Part shown: positions 44,430-53,711 of the stretch, in pieces
Layout of the letters: each line of letters opens with the position of its first letter
Numbering within the stretch: position 1 is the stretch's first letter
Assembly: GCA_041396585.1 (NCBI GenBank)
Contig: JAWKYG010000004.1
Location: 248,001-312,000, forward strand
DNA from: JAUIAI01 sp041396585
GTDB lineage: Bacteria; Pseudomonadota; Gammaproteobacteria; Burkholderiales; Burkholderiaceae_E
Length of the DNA stretch: 64,000 nt
Direction: 5' to 3'
Position numbers and translations under genes: made by a program
The notes under the pieces: model-generated
The model's input: the letters and a program-made list of their open reading frames with translations, nothing else
Database searches by the model: none
What the model was told of the DNA's origin: nothing

Positions 44430-44559
44430 CGCGCGGTCTCCTCGTCATGGAAGGTGCTGGCGGGCTGCCGCACCAGTGCGAGAGAGTAGCGCCAAACGGC
44501 CCCAGGCGCGCGATCGGGTCGGGGTGCAGGGCGCGGCCGACTCCGCGTGGCCGGTGCGC

Positions 44560-45741
44560 TCAGTGCGTGCCGGCCAGCGCCCGGATCGCGGCCATCCTGG
44601 CCACGACGCCAACGGCCATCTCGTTGCGCCCGATCACCAGAACCGGCATGTCGCTCTGTGCCAGATCGATCAGCGACTCCTCGATCACCGCGTTCGCCTT
44701 GACCCGCGAGACATCCGGCAGATTCGCCACATCGCGCCACCAGTCGGCGTCGCGATCCTGGTTGGCATCGACAAACGCTCGCGAGACCACGGCGGCGACC
44801 CGGTCACCGCCCATGATCAGCACCACACCCACATCATCCATCACGGCACGGATGCTCTCCACCCCGGCTTCGGCCAGCGGCAGCCGGGGTGCCGGCGTGG
44901 CGATCGAGCCCATGGTGACGACGCGCGCGCGATTGACGTCGCGCACGAAACGCTCGACATAGTCGTCGGCCGGTGCGAGCAGGATGTTCGGACCGGTATC
45001 CACCTGGCGCAACTCGCCGTCTTTCAGAATCGCGATGTTGTCGCCCAGGCGCAGCGCCTCGTCCAGATCATGGGTGATGAACACGATGGTCTTGTTCAGT
45101 TTGGTCTGCAACTCCTTGAGCTGATCCTGCATGTCGTGACGGATCAGCGGATCCAGTGCGCTGAAGGCCTCGTCCATCAACAGGATCTCGGCATCGGTGG
45201 CCAGCGCACGCGCCAGACCCACCCGCTGTTGCATGCCGCCCGAGAGCTGGCGCGGGAAGTGCGATTCGAAGCCGCTCAGCCCCACCAGTTCGATCTGCCC
45301 GGCCGCCTTCTCGTTGGCCTGGCGCCTGGCCATGCCACCGGTAACCAGACCGTAGGCGACATTCTCGAGCACCGTGCGATGCGGCAACAGGCCGAAGCGC
45401 TGGAACACCATCGAGACCTTGTTGCGGCGCAGGTCGCGCAGCGCGCTCTCGGACAGCTGCAGGACATCGTCGCCATCGACCAGGATGCGCCCGGCCGTGG
45501 GCTCGATCAGGCGGTTGAAATGGCGGATCAGGGTGGATTTGCCGGAACCGGACAGACCCATGACCACGAAGGTCTCTCCCGCCTCGATGCTCAGGCTGAC
45601 ATCGCGGATACCAACCACGTGTTTGTGCTGCTCGAGTATCTCCTGCTTGCCCAGACCCTGCTCGATCAGCGGCAGCACGGACTTCGGATCATCACCGAAG
45701 ATCTTGGAGACATGTTCGACGACGATCTTTGCCACACCCAT
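44560..45741 (-). CDS. proV: glycine betaine/proline ABC transporter ATP-binding protein
   Basis: A 393-aa ATPase of the ProV/OpuAA type. Walker A GLSGSGKST, Q-loop FQRFGLLPH, signature LSGGMQQR, Walker B ILLMDEAFSALD and H-loop ITHD are all intact, and the C-terminal extension (about 280-393) is a CBS-domain pair (VESIRAVMDDVGVVLIMGG and SDMPVLVIGRNE), the osmosensory module of this family. It starts 3 bp after the permease stop. Together with ProW and ProX it imports betaine-type osmolytes, either for osmoprotection or as a carbon/nitrogen source. Confidence 0.96.
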   Translation of the reverse strand: MGVAKIVVEHVSKIFGDDPKSVLPLIEQGLGKQEILEQHKHVVGIRDVSLSIEAGETFVVMGLSGSGKSTLIRHFNRLIEPTAGRILVDGDDVLQLSESALRDLRRNKVSMVFQRFGLLPHRTVLENVAYGLVTGGMARRQANEKAAGQIELVGLSGFESHFPRQLSGGMQQRVGLARALATDAEILLMDEAFSALDPLIRHDMQDQLKELQTKLNKTIVFITHDLDEALRLGDNIAILKDGELRQVDTGPNILLAPADDYVERFVRDVNRARVVTMGSIATPAPRLPLAEAGVESIRAVMDDVGVVLIMGGDRVAAVVSRAFVDANQDRDADWWRDVANLPDVSRVKANAVIEESLIDLAQSDMPVLVIGRNEMAVGVVARMAAIRALAGTH

Positions 45742-45744
45742 TCC

Positions 45745-46617
45745 TTAGCTGTTGATCTGCAGGTGCTGTTGCATGCGCTTGCCATAGCTTTGCGCGATGC
45801 GATCGAAGATGATGGCCAGGAACACGATACCCAGCCCGGCCAGCAGCCCGCGGCTGACCTCGAGACGCTGAATTCCCTGCAGCACCTGATAGCCCAGACC
45901 ACCGGCGCCGATCATCGAGGCGATCACCACCATCGACAAGGCCATCATCGTGGTCTGGTTGATACCGGCCATGATCGTGGGCATGGCCAGCGGCAGTTGC
46001 ACGGTGAACAAGCGCTGCCTTGGCGTGGCGCCGAAGGCAGTCACGGCCTCGATGACCGCGCCGTCCACCTGGCGGATGCCCAGGTTGGTCAGACGGATCA
46101 TCGGCGGCACGGCGAACACGATCGTGGCCAGCAGCGCCGGAATCTTGCCGGGGCCGAACAGCATCACGAACGGAATCAGATACACGAAGATCGGCAGGGT
46201 CTGCATGATGTCCAGCACCGGCAGCGCGATGTTCTGCATCCGGTCGGAGCGCGACATCAGAATGCCCAGCGGCAGGCCGATCAGCACCGCCAGCAACGTG
46301 GCCGTGACCATCAGCGCGATCGTCGCCATGGCCGGCTCCCAGAGCCCGAAGAATCCCGTGGCGAACATCATCAGCACGACCGCCAGCGCGACCCTCCACT
46401 GCCTGGAGGCCTGCCAGGCGAGCCCGCCGAAGGCAATGATCACGATCCACCACGGCACGGCCAGCAAGGCTCGCTCGATCCCGTTGAGCAGGTGCAGCAC
46501 GGGCAGAAACGCCAGCTCGAGCGCCTCGCCGAACTCGACCACCACCCACTCGAAGCCGGCATCGATCGTCTTGCGCAATGAGCGCACGTCGATCATTTCG
46601 GGGAAACTGGAAGCCAT
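45745..46617 (-). CDS. proW: glycine betaine/proline ABC transporter permease
   Basis: A 290-aa inner-membrane permease with about six helices and the BPD-type cytoplasmic loop (EAVTAFGATPRQRLFTVQLPLAMPTI), which couples to ProV. TLLAVLIGLPLGILMSRSD and LDIMQTLPIFVYLIPFVMLFG match the OpuAB/ProW family. It is separated from proX by 197 bp containing a strong hairpin terminator, so its expression would depend on read-through. The downstream proV gene follows by 3 bp. Confidence 0.95.
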   Translation of the reverse strand: MASSFPEMIDVRSLRKTIDAGFEWVVVEFGEALELAFLPVLHLLNGIERALLAVPWWIVIIAFGGLAWQASRQWRVALAVVLMMFATGFFGLWEPAMATIALMVTATLLAVLIGLPLGILMSRSDRMQNIALPVLDIMQTLPIFVYLIPFVMLFGPGKIPALLATIVFAVPPMIRLTNLGIRQVDGAVIEAVTAFGATPRQRLFTVQLPLAMPTIMAGINQTTMMALSMVVIASMIGAGGLGYQVLQGIQRLEVSRGLLAGLGIVFLAIIFDRIAQSYGKRMQQHLQINS

Positions 46618-46716
46618 TGTCTATCCTCCCGGGGCCGATTGGCCGTCGCGGCCCGCCGGCGCGCGTTCAGCCTCGATCCTGTTCGTGGCGGGCGGCGGAT
46701 CGCCCGTGCGCGGATG

Positions 46717-46758
46717 AAAAAGGGAGCATGGCCGCCCTCAGGGGTCGGCGATGCTCCC
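46717..46758 (-). terminator. rho-independent terminator/attenuator between proX and proW
   Basis: On the minus strand, stem GGGAGCAT / ATGCTCCC (8 bp) continues through a 4-bp GCCG/CGGC segment and a CCC/GGG top, then is followed by TTTTT. It lies 57 nt past the proX stop and about 100 nt before proW, so most transcripts would end after proX, making more binding protein than permease and ATPase. Confidence 0.8.
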
Positions 46759-46814
46759 CATCACCGCCATGGCCGCGCACAAGCGCGAACCGAGGCCGGT
46801 AGCAGCCATCGCGA

Positions 46815-47831
46815 TCAGAGCGACGCCTTGACCTTCTGAGCCACCTCGGCCGGCACCCAGGCCGACCAGACATCTTCATGGTTCTTCAGGAAGTAGGCCG
46901 CGGCCTCTTCCGGCGAGGCCGAGCTGTCGTCGGCCCAGGCCAGGACGGAATTGATCACCTTGTTGGGCACGCTCATCTTGGACAGATAGCCGAAGACATC
47001 CGGCGACTTTTCCTTCAGGGAGGTGACCACCGCCACCGCGACCTCACCGGGCTTCCATTCGCTGAGCTGCGGATTGGCGCAGTCCTTGTCGGTCAGACAG
47101 GCAAAGCGCTCGGCGTCATAGGGCGGCATATCCAGACGCACCAGATTGAACTTGCCGATCACGGCCGTCGGGCCCCAGTAGTAGGCGATCAACGGTTGCT
47201 TGCGCGCCACCTTGCGGGCAATGGATGCCTTCAGGTTGGCACCCGAGCCGGGCGAGAACAGCTCCCAGTTGTGATTCTCGAGACCCAGGGCCTTGAACAG
47301 ATTGTTCGTGATGATCTCGCATCCCCAACCCGGCGGGCAGCCATAGAGGCGCCCCTTGCCATCCGAGGCAGCCTCGGTGAACAGCTCGGCATGGTCTTTC
47401 AGATCGGTGATCGACTTGACCTGCGGGTGCGCCTTGGCAAAGTAGTCCGGCACCCACCAGCCCTCCTTGCCCCCTTCGGTGAAGATGTCGCTGGCCTTCA
47501 CCACGTTGCCCTTTTTCTCCATCTTCTTCCAGATGGCTTCGGCTGTGGACAACCACAGTTCGGGCGCGATCATCGGCTCGTTCTTGGCCAGCATCGAGGT
47601 GGCGGTCGGCACGGTATCGCCGGGAACCAGCTGGACATTGCAGCCATAGCCCTTGTCGAGGATGCGCTGCGTGGTGTGCGCGAGCACCGCCGCGCTGAGC
47701 CAGGTCATCTCGGCAATGGTGATCTTCTTGCTGGCGCCGCAGTCGGCGGCGCTGGCCGCGGCCGGGGTGAATGCCACCGCGCCGGCAAGCACACCGGCTG
47801 CCAGCCATTTGGAATTTTTGATTCGCTTCAT
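46815..47831 (-). CDS. proX: glycine betaine-binding periplasmic protein
   Basis: A 338-aa substrate-binding protein with signal peptide (about 1-28, ending ASA-AD). It matches the OpuAC/ProX family: KITIAEMTWLSAAVLAHTT, LVPGDTVPTATSMLAKNEP, then WWVPDYFAKAHPQV and GCPPGWGCEI, with tryptophans positioned for an aromatic box around a quaternary amine. A perfect AGGAGG precedes the ATG. It leads proXWV, in the reverse of the E. coli order. The ligand may be betaine, choline or carnitine; the subfamily is not resolved. Confidence 0.95.
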   Translation of the reverse strand: MKRIKNSKWLAAGVLAGAVAFTPAAASAADCGASKKITIAEMTWLSAAVLAHTTQRILDKGYGCNVQLVPGDTVPTATSMLAKNEPMIAPELWLSTAEAIWKKMEKKGNVVKASDIFTEGGKEGWWVPDYFAKAHPQVKSITDLKDHAELFTEAASDGKGRLYGCPPGWGCEIITNNLFKALGLENHNWELFSPGSGANLKASIARKVARKQPLIAYYWGPTAVIGKFNLVRLDMPPYDAERFACLTDKDCANPQLSEWKPGEVAVAVVTSLKEKSPDVFGYLSKMSVPNKVINSVLAWADDSSASPEEAAAYFLKNHEDVWSAWVPAEVAQKVKASL

Positions 47832-47884
47832 AGGACCTCCTGAATCGGCGACCCTGCGGTTGTGCAGGTCGCACTCAAGAGAGA

Positions 47885-47946
47885 GATCCTAAACGACGAA
47901 TTTAGTCAAATTTAGATAATGCGAATTGTATTTCAATAATTCTGAA
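47885..47946 (-). promoter_or_regulatory. AT-rich promoter region of proXWV
   Basis: An AT-rich island between the stop of the large upstream gene and proX. Two AATTTAG copies (47899-47905 and 47909-47915) are spaced 10 bp apart, one helical turn, as in direct-repeat regulator sites. A TTGAAA hexamer on the minus strand could be a -35. So proX probably has its own promoter. The regulator is unknown. Confidence 0.5.
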
Positions 47947-50346
47947 TTACAGATTGTCGTCGATCGCCGCTCCGGCCCCCTGAGTGCGCGAGCTTTCCGA
48001 CGACGGCACCGTCGTTTCCAGTGCCCAGCGCTGCAGATCGGCCAGCGACGAGCGCGCGATCATGACCCGCCCGGCCGGGGGCGGACACCCCGGCGCCTCG
48101 CCGGCGAGCGCGCGCAGCAACAGCCCGCCAGCCCCGGGCGGGTTGGCACCGCGCAGGCAATCCGCGGGATCGAGAACCTGGCTGGGATCCTCGATACCAC
48201 GCAACTCGAGGCGCCATTGCCCGACCAGCGGCCGCGTGCCGATATAGGCTGCCAGCCAGGCGACAGAAATGCCGCCGGGCAGGATCACCCCGGGTGCCTC
48301 CGTGGCCGCGAGTGCGAGATCGAGCACGGCCGGGATCAGCCGCACCGCCGGTGCCGCCGTCATGATCCACGGACCATCTTCGTGGCGCATCGGCGCGGGG
48401 TCGGTGCCGGGCTCGCCGAGCGCGGCGAGAACCGCATCGCCGATCGAGTCTGCCTGCACGGTTGCGAGCAGTCCCGCCGCGTTGGCCAGTTCATGGGCCA
48501 GGCCGATTTCGAGACCGGCGCCGATCGCAGCCTTTCTGACCAATTGAACGAACTCCCCGACCGAGAGATCGACCGCGCCGGCCTGGCCGGAGCGTGGCCG
48601 CCGCAGCGCGGTCCCCTGCGAGGCTTCGATCGATGGCACGGGGAGAGGATCCGAAGCCTCGAATTGCGCCGGTACGACCGCAAACGACCAATCGTCGGCT
48701 TCGGTCGCGCGCAACTCGCTGGGCGAAGGCGCACCGTGAAACAGCGAGATCCGCGTCCAGCGATCAGACTTCGGATCAAAACGGCTGGCGCCGAACATCG
48801 CCAGCTTGCAGCGCAGGAGATCGATGGGCAGACAGTCACCCGCGATCAGGTTGTCGTGGATCTCCGCATACGGATAGGCGCGCAGCGACTGCAGGCGCAT
48901 CACAACATGCCGATGTTCCGGATGGGCGGCCAGCCAGGCCGCTAGCGGCATCTGTGCCGGCGCCCTGGCCAGCTCGGCCTCGAGCGCCTGGTAGTCGCGC
49001 ACGATCGCCAACGGCATCTCCCGTTCGCACCCGGGTTCGCTGTCGCGCCGACCCAGCCGTGGCTCCAGCTTCTCCTCGCTGACATACCAGAACAAGGCCT
49101 GGGCCTGGGCTGTGTTCATATCGATGTCGAGCGCCCAGCGGGCCTGCGCACGCAGTTGCTCGAGCAATGATCCGCAGTCACCGCGGGCATCGATGCCCAC
49201 CGTTTCGTCCGCGTCGCAGCAGTCGGCGAGCCCGTCGACCAGTGCGCCATGGGGCTCGAGCAGCAGACTCACCAGCAACTCCTGCAGCTCGAGCGAAGCG
49301 CCCTGCCCGCAGGCATAGATCGCATCCCAGGGGCGATCCGACGCCCAGGCCGCGGGCAGCGCCCGGCGAAATCCGGCGAGTTCGTCGCGCAGGATGTTCA
49401 GGCGCTCGTGCTGGCGGGCATCATCTACCTGCCATTGATCGAGATAGGCCCCGACCCGCGCCAGCACGGTTTCGAAATGCCGCCGCGCGCAACCGTCGGC
49501 CCGAGGCTGCGTACGCACCCGGGCGAGGGCTGTCTCGCGCGCCAGCATCCAGTTGTTGAACAGCTGCGCATGGGTGACGATGAACGGCGCCATGCCGAGC
49601 CCGGTGGCATTACCGATCCCCAACGCGCGTCTTGCAGAGGCCGACAGGCCGACAGCCCGGCCTGGCGCGCGCACCGCGGCGATATGCTCGACCAGCTCAT
49701 GCGTGAACAGACGAATCAGGTAGACCGATAACATCTCCGGCCGGAACGCACCGCGCAGCAGACGGCGAGCGGCAATGCGCGAACGGTCGGCCAGCCCGAA
49801 CTTGCCATTGCCATAGACCGCCGTGGTGCGCATCAGATAGCCCACGTCGCGCACGAATCCGACATCGGGCTGATCTCCCTGGGCCAGCGACTGAACCACG
49901 TGATCGAACAAGCGCACACTGCGGTTGGCCCGTGAAAGCACCAGGTCGGTGGCGGCAAAGCGGCCCGCCTCCTGCAACGGCGCATTGGCCTGCAGGCGGG
50001 CCAGCTGGGCGGCGTCGGGCTCACCGTCAAAGAGCACGAAACTGGCATCCCAGGCCTGCGCGATCACGCGGTCCGTGCGTTGCTCGGGCGCCAGCGGCGT
50101 GGAAAAGCAGCACAGGCTGTAGCACTCGTCGCCAGCCCGCACCCGGTAGACAACCGAGCCGTAGCCATGTTCATCGAGCGCATGATGCGGGCGGTCGATC
50201 AGCGCATCCGCGGCCACCAGATCGCGAAGCAGCACGCGGGCAAAACTCAGACGGCTTGCATGGTGCGAGCCCAGGCGCGCGAGCCGCATCGCCTGCCCCG
50301 GGGCTCGCAGGGCGGCGGGGTCTTCGATCACGCAGGCGGAGTTCAT
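47947..50346 (-). CDS. large protein of unknown function with a C-terminal DUF3726 domain
   Basis: A 799-aa protein from ATG 50346. The last about 207 residues (592-799) fit DUF3726: it opens LSVGEFVQLVRKAAIGAGL and ends TVPSSESSRTQGAGAAIDDN, the family's conserved tail. The first about 540 residues are a helix-rich region I do not recognise, with blocks such as LHRP-free VVYRVRAGDECYSLCCFST, IRLFTHELVEHIAAVR and GLGMAPFIVTHAQLFNNWM. There is no signal peptide or transmembrane segment, so it is cytosolic. It starts 26 bp after the dipeptidase stop and ends just before proX's promoter, on the same strand. DUF3726 proteins are usually about 200 aa, so this looks like a fusion. Function unknown. 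Confidence 0.75.
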   Translation of the reverse strand: MNSACVIEDPAALRAPGQAMRLARLGSHHASRLSFARVLLRDLVAADALIDRPHHALDEHGYGSVVYRVRAGDECYSLCCFSTPLAPEQRTDRVIAQAWDASFVLFDGEPDAAQLARLQANAPLQEAGRFAATDLVLSRANRSVRLFDHVVQSLAQGDQPDVGFVRDVGYLMRTTAVYGNGKFGLADRSRIAARRLLRGAFRPEMLSVYLIRLFTHELVEHIAAVRAPGRAVGLSASARRALGIGNATGLGMAPFIVTHAQLFNNWMLARETALARVRTQPRADGCARRHFETVLARVGAYLDQWQVDDARQHERLNILRDELAGFRRALPAAWASDRPWDAIYACGQGASLELQELLVSLLLEPHGALVDGLADCCDADETVGIDARGDCGSLLEQLRAQARWALDIDMNTAQAQALFWYVSEEKLEPRLGRRDSEPGCEREMPLAIVRDYQALEAELARAPAQMPLAAWLAAHPEHRHVVMRLQSLRAYPYAEIHDNLIAGDCLPIDLLRCKLAMFGASRFDPKSDRWTRISLFHGAPSPSELRATEADDWSFAVVPAQFEASDPLPVPSIEASQGTALRRPRSGQAGAVDLSVGEFVQLVRKAAIGAGLEIGLAHELANAAGLLATVQADSIGDAVLAALGEPGTDPAPMRHEDGPWIMTAAPAVRLIPAVLDLALAATEAPGVILPGGISVAWLAAYIGTRPLVGQWRLELRGIEDPSQVLDPADCLRGANPPGAGGLLLRALAGEAPGCPPPAGRVMIARSSLADLQRWALETTVPSSESSRTQGAGAAIDDNL

Positions 50347-50371
50347 CGGCCACCCCGTCGATCGATGCGGA

Positions 50372-51382
50372 TCATGCGCTGCGCTCCATCGGTCCGAACG
50401 AGCGGTCAAAAAATGTCAGCCAGTTCTGCCCCATGACACCGGCCACCTCGGTGGCGGAGAAGCCGATCTCGCGCAGCCCCTGCGCGATGTTGCCGAAATC
50501 CCGGTTGTCGCGGAACCAGGGCGGCTGAGGCGGAAATCCCGCATCGTTGGCCGACCCCTCGCCATAGTCGACGTCCTTCGTCCAGCGCCCATTGCGCATC
50601 CAGGCGACCACACTGTCGGGCTGATCCTGGCAGAGGTCGGAACCGATGCCCAGATGCTCGACACCGTAGCGCTCTGCGGCCTGGGCGATCATCGTGCAAA
50701 AACCGCTCAAGGTGCAGTCGGACTTGTCCTTCAGATGGTGCGGGTAGAGCGAGAAGCCGAGCATGCCGCCGCGCTCGGTCAGCGGCTTGAGCACCTCGTG
50801 GCGTTTGTTGCGCAGCGCCGGCGCCCACCAGTGCGGATTGGCGTGGCTGATCACGATCGGGCGCGCGGAGAGATCGATCGCCTCCAGTGTCGAGCGTTGT
50901 GCTGAGTGACTCATGTCGATCACCAGGCCAACCCGGTTCATCTCGCGAATCACCTGCTTGCCAAAGCGGGTGATGCCAGGGTCTTCGGCCTCGTAACAAC
51001 CGGTGGCCAGCAAGGACTGATTGTTGTAGCTGAGCTGCATGAAGCGTGCGCCCAGGGTATGCACGATCTCCACCAGCCCGAGATCGTCCTCGATCGGCGA
51101 GGGATTCTGAAAACCAAAAAAGATCGCGGTCCGGCCCTCACGATGGGCGCGCCGGACATCATCGCCGCTGCGCCCCGGAAAGATCCACTGCGGATAGCGC
51201 TCGAACCATCGGTTCCATGCCTCCAGGTTCAGCACCATCTCGCGAAAGCTCTCGTGATAGGCGATCGTGACGTGTACGGCGCTGACACCACCGGCATGAA
51301 TCTGCTCGAAGATGCGCTCGCTCCAGTTCGCGTACTGCAGCGCGTCGATGATCAGTGGCGGTTCGGTGGCGGGATCGGACAT
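50372..51382 (-). CDS. dipeptidase, renal dipeptidase (M19) family
   Basis: A 336-aa metal-dependent amidohydrolase of peptidase family M19. Zinc-ligand blocks are readable: VIDMSHSAQRS, VISHANPH, then LGIGSDLCQDQ with the last Asp. The first metal motif is DALQYANWSERIF rather than the usual D-x-H near the N-terminus, so one ligand may differ. Relatives sit in betaine/dimethylglycine catabolic clusters of pseudomonads (PA5396-like). ATG 51382 is chosen because it precedes the first strand. It is divergent from a LysR gene and is cotranscribed with the DUF3726 protein. The substrate may be a betaine-derived amide, which is inference. Confidence 0.85.
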   Translation of the reverse strand: MSDPATEPPLIIDALQYANWSERIFEQIHAGGVSAVHVTIAYHESFREMVLNLEAWNRWFERYPQWIFPGRSGDDVRRAHREGRTAIFFGFQNPSPIEDDLGLVEIVHTLGARFMQLSYNNQSLLATGCYEAEDPGITRFGKQVIREMNRVGLVIDMSHSAQRSTLEAIDLSARPIVISHANPHWWAPALRNKRHEVLKPLTERGGMLGFSLYPHHLKDKSDCTLSGFCTMIAQAAERYGVEHLGIGSDLCQDQPDSVVAWMRNGRWTKDVDYGEGSANDAGFPPQPPWFRDNRDFGNIAQGLREIGFSATEVAGVMGQNWLTFFDRSFGPMERSA

Positions 51383-51499
51383 GAGGGCTCCGCGGGCGGG
51401 TCGGTCGGTGACTGGGCCGGCGCGCGCCCCACCGGCATCGGGCGGGCCGGGCGGCGCCGCGATCGAGGCTAACATAGGCGCCGGACCGAACCAGGCATG

Positions 51500-52475
51500 A
51501 TGTCCCGGCACAAACTGCACCGCCGCGCCCCTTCGCCCCTTCGCCCCGCCACACTGCCTCGAAAGGATGCCCCCCTGTCCCGTCTGAAGCTCGAACAACT
51601 ACGCGTGTTCGCCACGGTCGCCGAGCTGGGCAACATTCGGGATGCCGCGGCCAAGCTGGAGCGTACGCCCTCGGCTATCTCCATGACGCTCAAGCAGCTC
51701 GAGACCGAGATCGGCGACGCCTTGTTCGAACGCGATCGCAAGAACGCGCTGACCGCGCTCGGACGCTTCACCCTGGAAACCGCCCGCCGCCAGCTGGCAA
51801 GTTTCGACCTGGCCGAGCAGAACATCCGTGCCTATGCCGGTAACGCGATCGGCCGGGTTACGGTGGCCTGCGTGCCCTCGGTGGCATCGCGCGCAATGCC
51901 GGCCATCCTGCAACGCTTCGTGGCCGAGCATCCACGCATCGAACTCGACATCCGCGATGCCGACAGCCTGGCCATCGAGGCCCTGGTCGAGCATGAAGAG
52001 GTGGACTTCGGCATCAGCGTGCCACCACGACACGGCAGCGCCTTGCGCTTCCAGCCGCTTTATCGCGACCGATTCTTCCTCTTCTGCCGGACAGACAATC
52101 CGTTGAACCGGCTCGATCGGCCGCTACGCTGGGCCGATCTCACCGGCGAGACACTGATTCGCAGCGTCGGCCTGGACCTCGTCGAAAACCCCAACTATCG
52201 CGCGCTGGCCGAGCGTAGCCGCCTGTATGTTCGCAATGCCACGTCTCTGCTGGCGCTGGTGCAGGCGGGCCTGGGCGTCACCGTGCTGCCGGTGCTCGAC
52301 GCGGCCCGCCACGCGCCGGAGATCGCGGTTCTGCCACTGGCCGACCCGGGCGCCCAGCAGCAGATCGGCCTGCTGACGCGCGCGCGCCGAACAGGCACCC
52401 GCGGCCAGGGCGTTCATCGATCTGGTGCTGCGCGAACTGGGAGAGCCGGCCGCACATGCGGGCCGGCGCGGCTGA
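51500..52475 (+). CDS. LysR-family transcriptional regulator, frame broken near the C-terminus
   Basis: A LysR regulator with an N-terminal HTH (LRVFATVAELGNIRDAAAKLERTPSAISMTLKQLE) and an effector domain (GRVTVACVPSVASRAMPAILQRF through VTVLPVLDAARH). The frame as read continues with arginine-rich text to 52534. A one-base change near 52400 would give RAFIDLVLRELGEPAAHAGRRG and a stop at 52473-52475, the normal LysR ending, so I mark that span. Start choice is uncertain (ATG 51497 or 51500). It diverges from the dipeptidase gene with 118 bp between, the standard LysR-target layout, so it probably regulates the dipeptidase/DUF3726 pair. Confidence 0.85.
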
Positions 52476-52576
52476 CCGGCCAGCCCGCGCCGGCGGGCAA
52501 GCGGGCAGGCACCCCGGCGCGCCGGACGGGCTGATAAAGTGTCGTCCCGCGAGGGTTTGATACGGAGACACCAGCA

Positions 52577-53692
52577 ATGAGCACCCAGCGTACCACCGCC
52601 GGATTCATGGCCATGAAAGGCGCGGGCTATTACTCGAAGGCCACGGCCGGCGCCAAGATCGTGATGGACAACGCCGCCAGCATGGTGCTCGACTCGATCG
52701 CCACCCTGCCCCTGCCCGCGAGCGGCACCAGCCTGCGCGTGGCCGACATGGGCGCCGCCGACGGCGGCACCTCGGTCGATCTGTGGCGCCGCGCGCTCAA
52801 GGCACTGCGCGAGCGCGCGCCGGCGGCACCGATCGAGATGGTCTATACCGACCTGCCCCGCAATGATTTTTCGCAGGTGTTCCAACTCGTGCACGGGCTG
52901 ACGGACACACCAAGCTACCTGCCCGAGGTGGACGGGGTCTATGTCTTTGCCTCCGGCACCTCGTTCCACCAGGCGATCTTTCCGCCCGCGAGCCTGCACC
53001 TGGGTTTCTCGGCCACCGCCTCGCACTACATCTCCGAGATCCCCTGCGATATCAGCGAGCATGTGCACATGGTGGGCGCGCATGGCGTAGAGCGGCAGGC
53101 GTTCACCGATCAGGGCGCGCGCGACTGGGCCAATATGCTCACCCTGCGCGCCCGGGAACTGGTGCCCGGCGGGCGCCTTTGTCTGTTCAACTTCGGCATC
53201 GACGAACAGGGCCGATACCTCGGCCACACCGGCGGGGTGTCGATGTTCGACACCTTCAACGAGCTCTGGGCGCAACTGCGCGACGAAGGCCGGATCACGG
53301 CCGAAGAATACCGGCGCACGAACTTCCCCCAGCACTACCGGACGGTGGAGGAGTTCACCGCCCCGCTGAAGGACCCAGGCAGCAGCGTCTACCAGGCCGG
53401 CCTGCGTCTGGTGCATGCCGAGACCCGCGTCGTACGCTGCCCGTTCGAGCAGGACTTCACCGAGAACCATCATGATGCCGCGCGCTTCGCACGCGAGTAT
53501 CTGCCCACGCTACGGTCATGGTCCGAGGCCACCTTCGTCAACGGGCTCTCAACGGATCGCCCGCCCGAGGAAAAAGCCGCGATCGTCGATGAGTTCTATG
53601 GCCGGTATCAGACACGCGTGGCCGAGTCACCCGTGGGCCATGCGATGGACTATGTCCATTGCTATCTGATCTGCGAGAAGGCACGCGGCTGA
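52577..53692 (+). CDS. SABATH-like SAM-dependent carboxyl methyltransferase
   Basis: A 371-aa class I methyltransferase whose block order matches the plant SABATH family (salicylate, jasmonate and caffeine methyltransferases): MAMKGAGYYSKATAG at the substrate end, SAM motif VADMGAADGGTSVDL, then TDLPRNDFSQVFQLV, and SFHQAIFPPASLHLGFSATASHYIS, the diagnostic Ser-Phe/aromatic segment of SABATH enzymes, plus a helical cap (270-345). SABATH proteins are rarely described in bacteria, and this is single-copy here. It would methylate a small carboxylic acid. SD GGAG is present. It lies alone between LysR and the phosphatases on the plus strand. Confidence 0.85.
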   Translation: MSTQRTTAGFMAMKGAGYYSKATAGAKIVMDNAASMVLDSIATLPLPASGTSLRVADMGAADGGTSVDLWRRALKALRERAPAAPIEMVYTDLPRNDFSQVFQLVHGLTDTPSYLPEVDGVYVFASGTSFHQAIFPPASLHLGFSATASHYISEIPCDISEHVHMVGAHGVERQAFTDQGARDWANMLTLRARELVPGGRLCLFNFGIDEQGRYLGHTGGVSMFDTFNELWAQLRDEGRITAEEYRRTNFPQHYRTVEEFTAPLKDPGSSVYQAGLRLVHAETRVVRCPFEQDFTENHHDAARFAREYLPTLRSWSEATFVNGLSTDRPPEEKAAIVDEFYGRYQTRVAESPVGHAMDYVHCYLICEKARG

Positions 53693-53711
53693 TCGCCGCC
53701 GCGGCCTCACG

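Noticed and set aside
44476..46581. A 701-codon open frame on the plus strand, and similar very long frames at 61477-63579, 4928-6286 and 208-1659
   Set aside because: They lie antisense to or over well-supported genes, and have arginine/alanine/glycine/histidine-rich composition typical of high-GC shadow frames with no family motifs.
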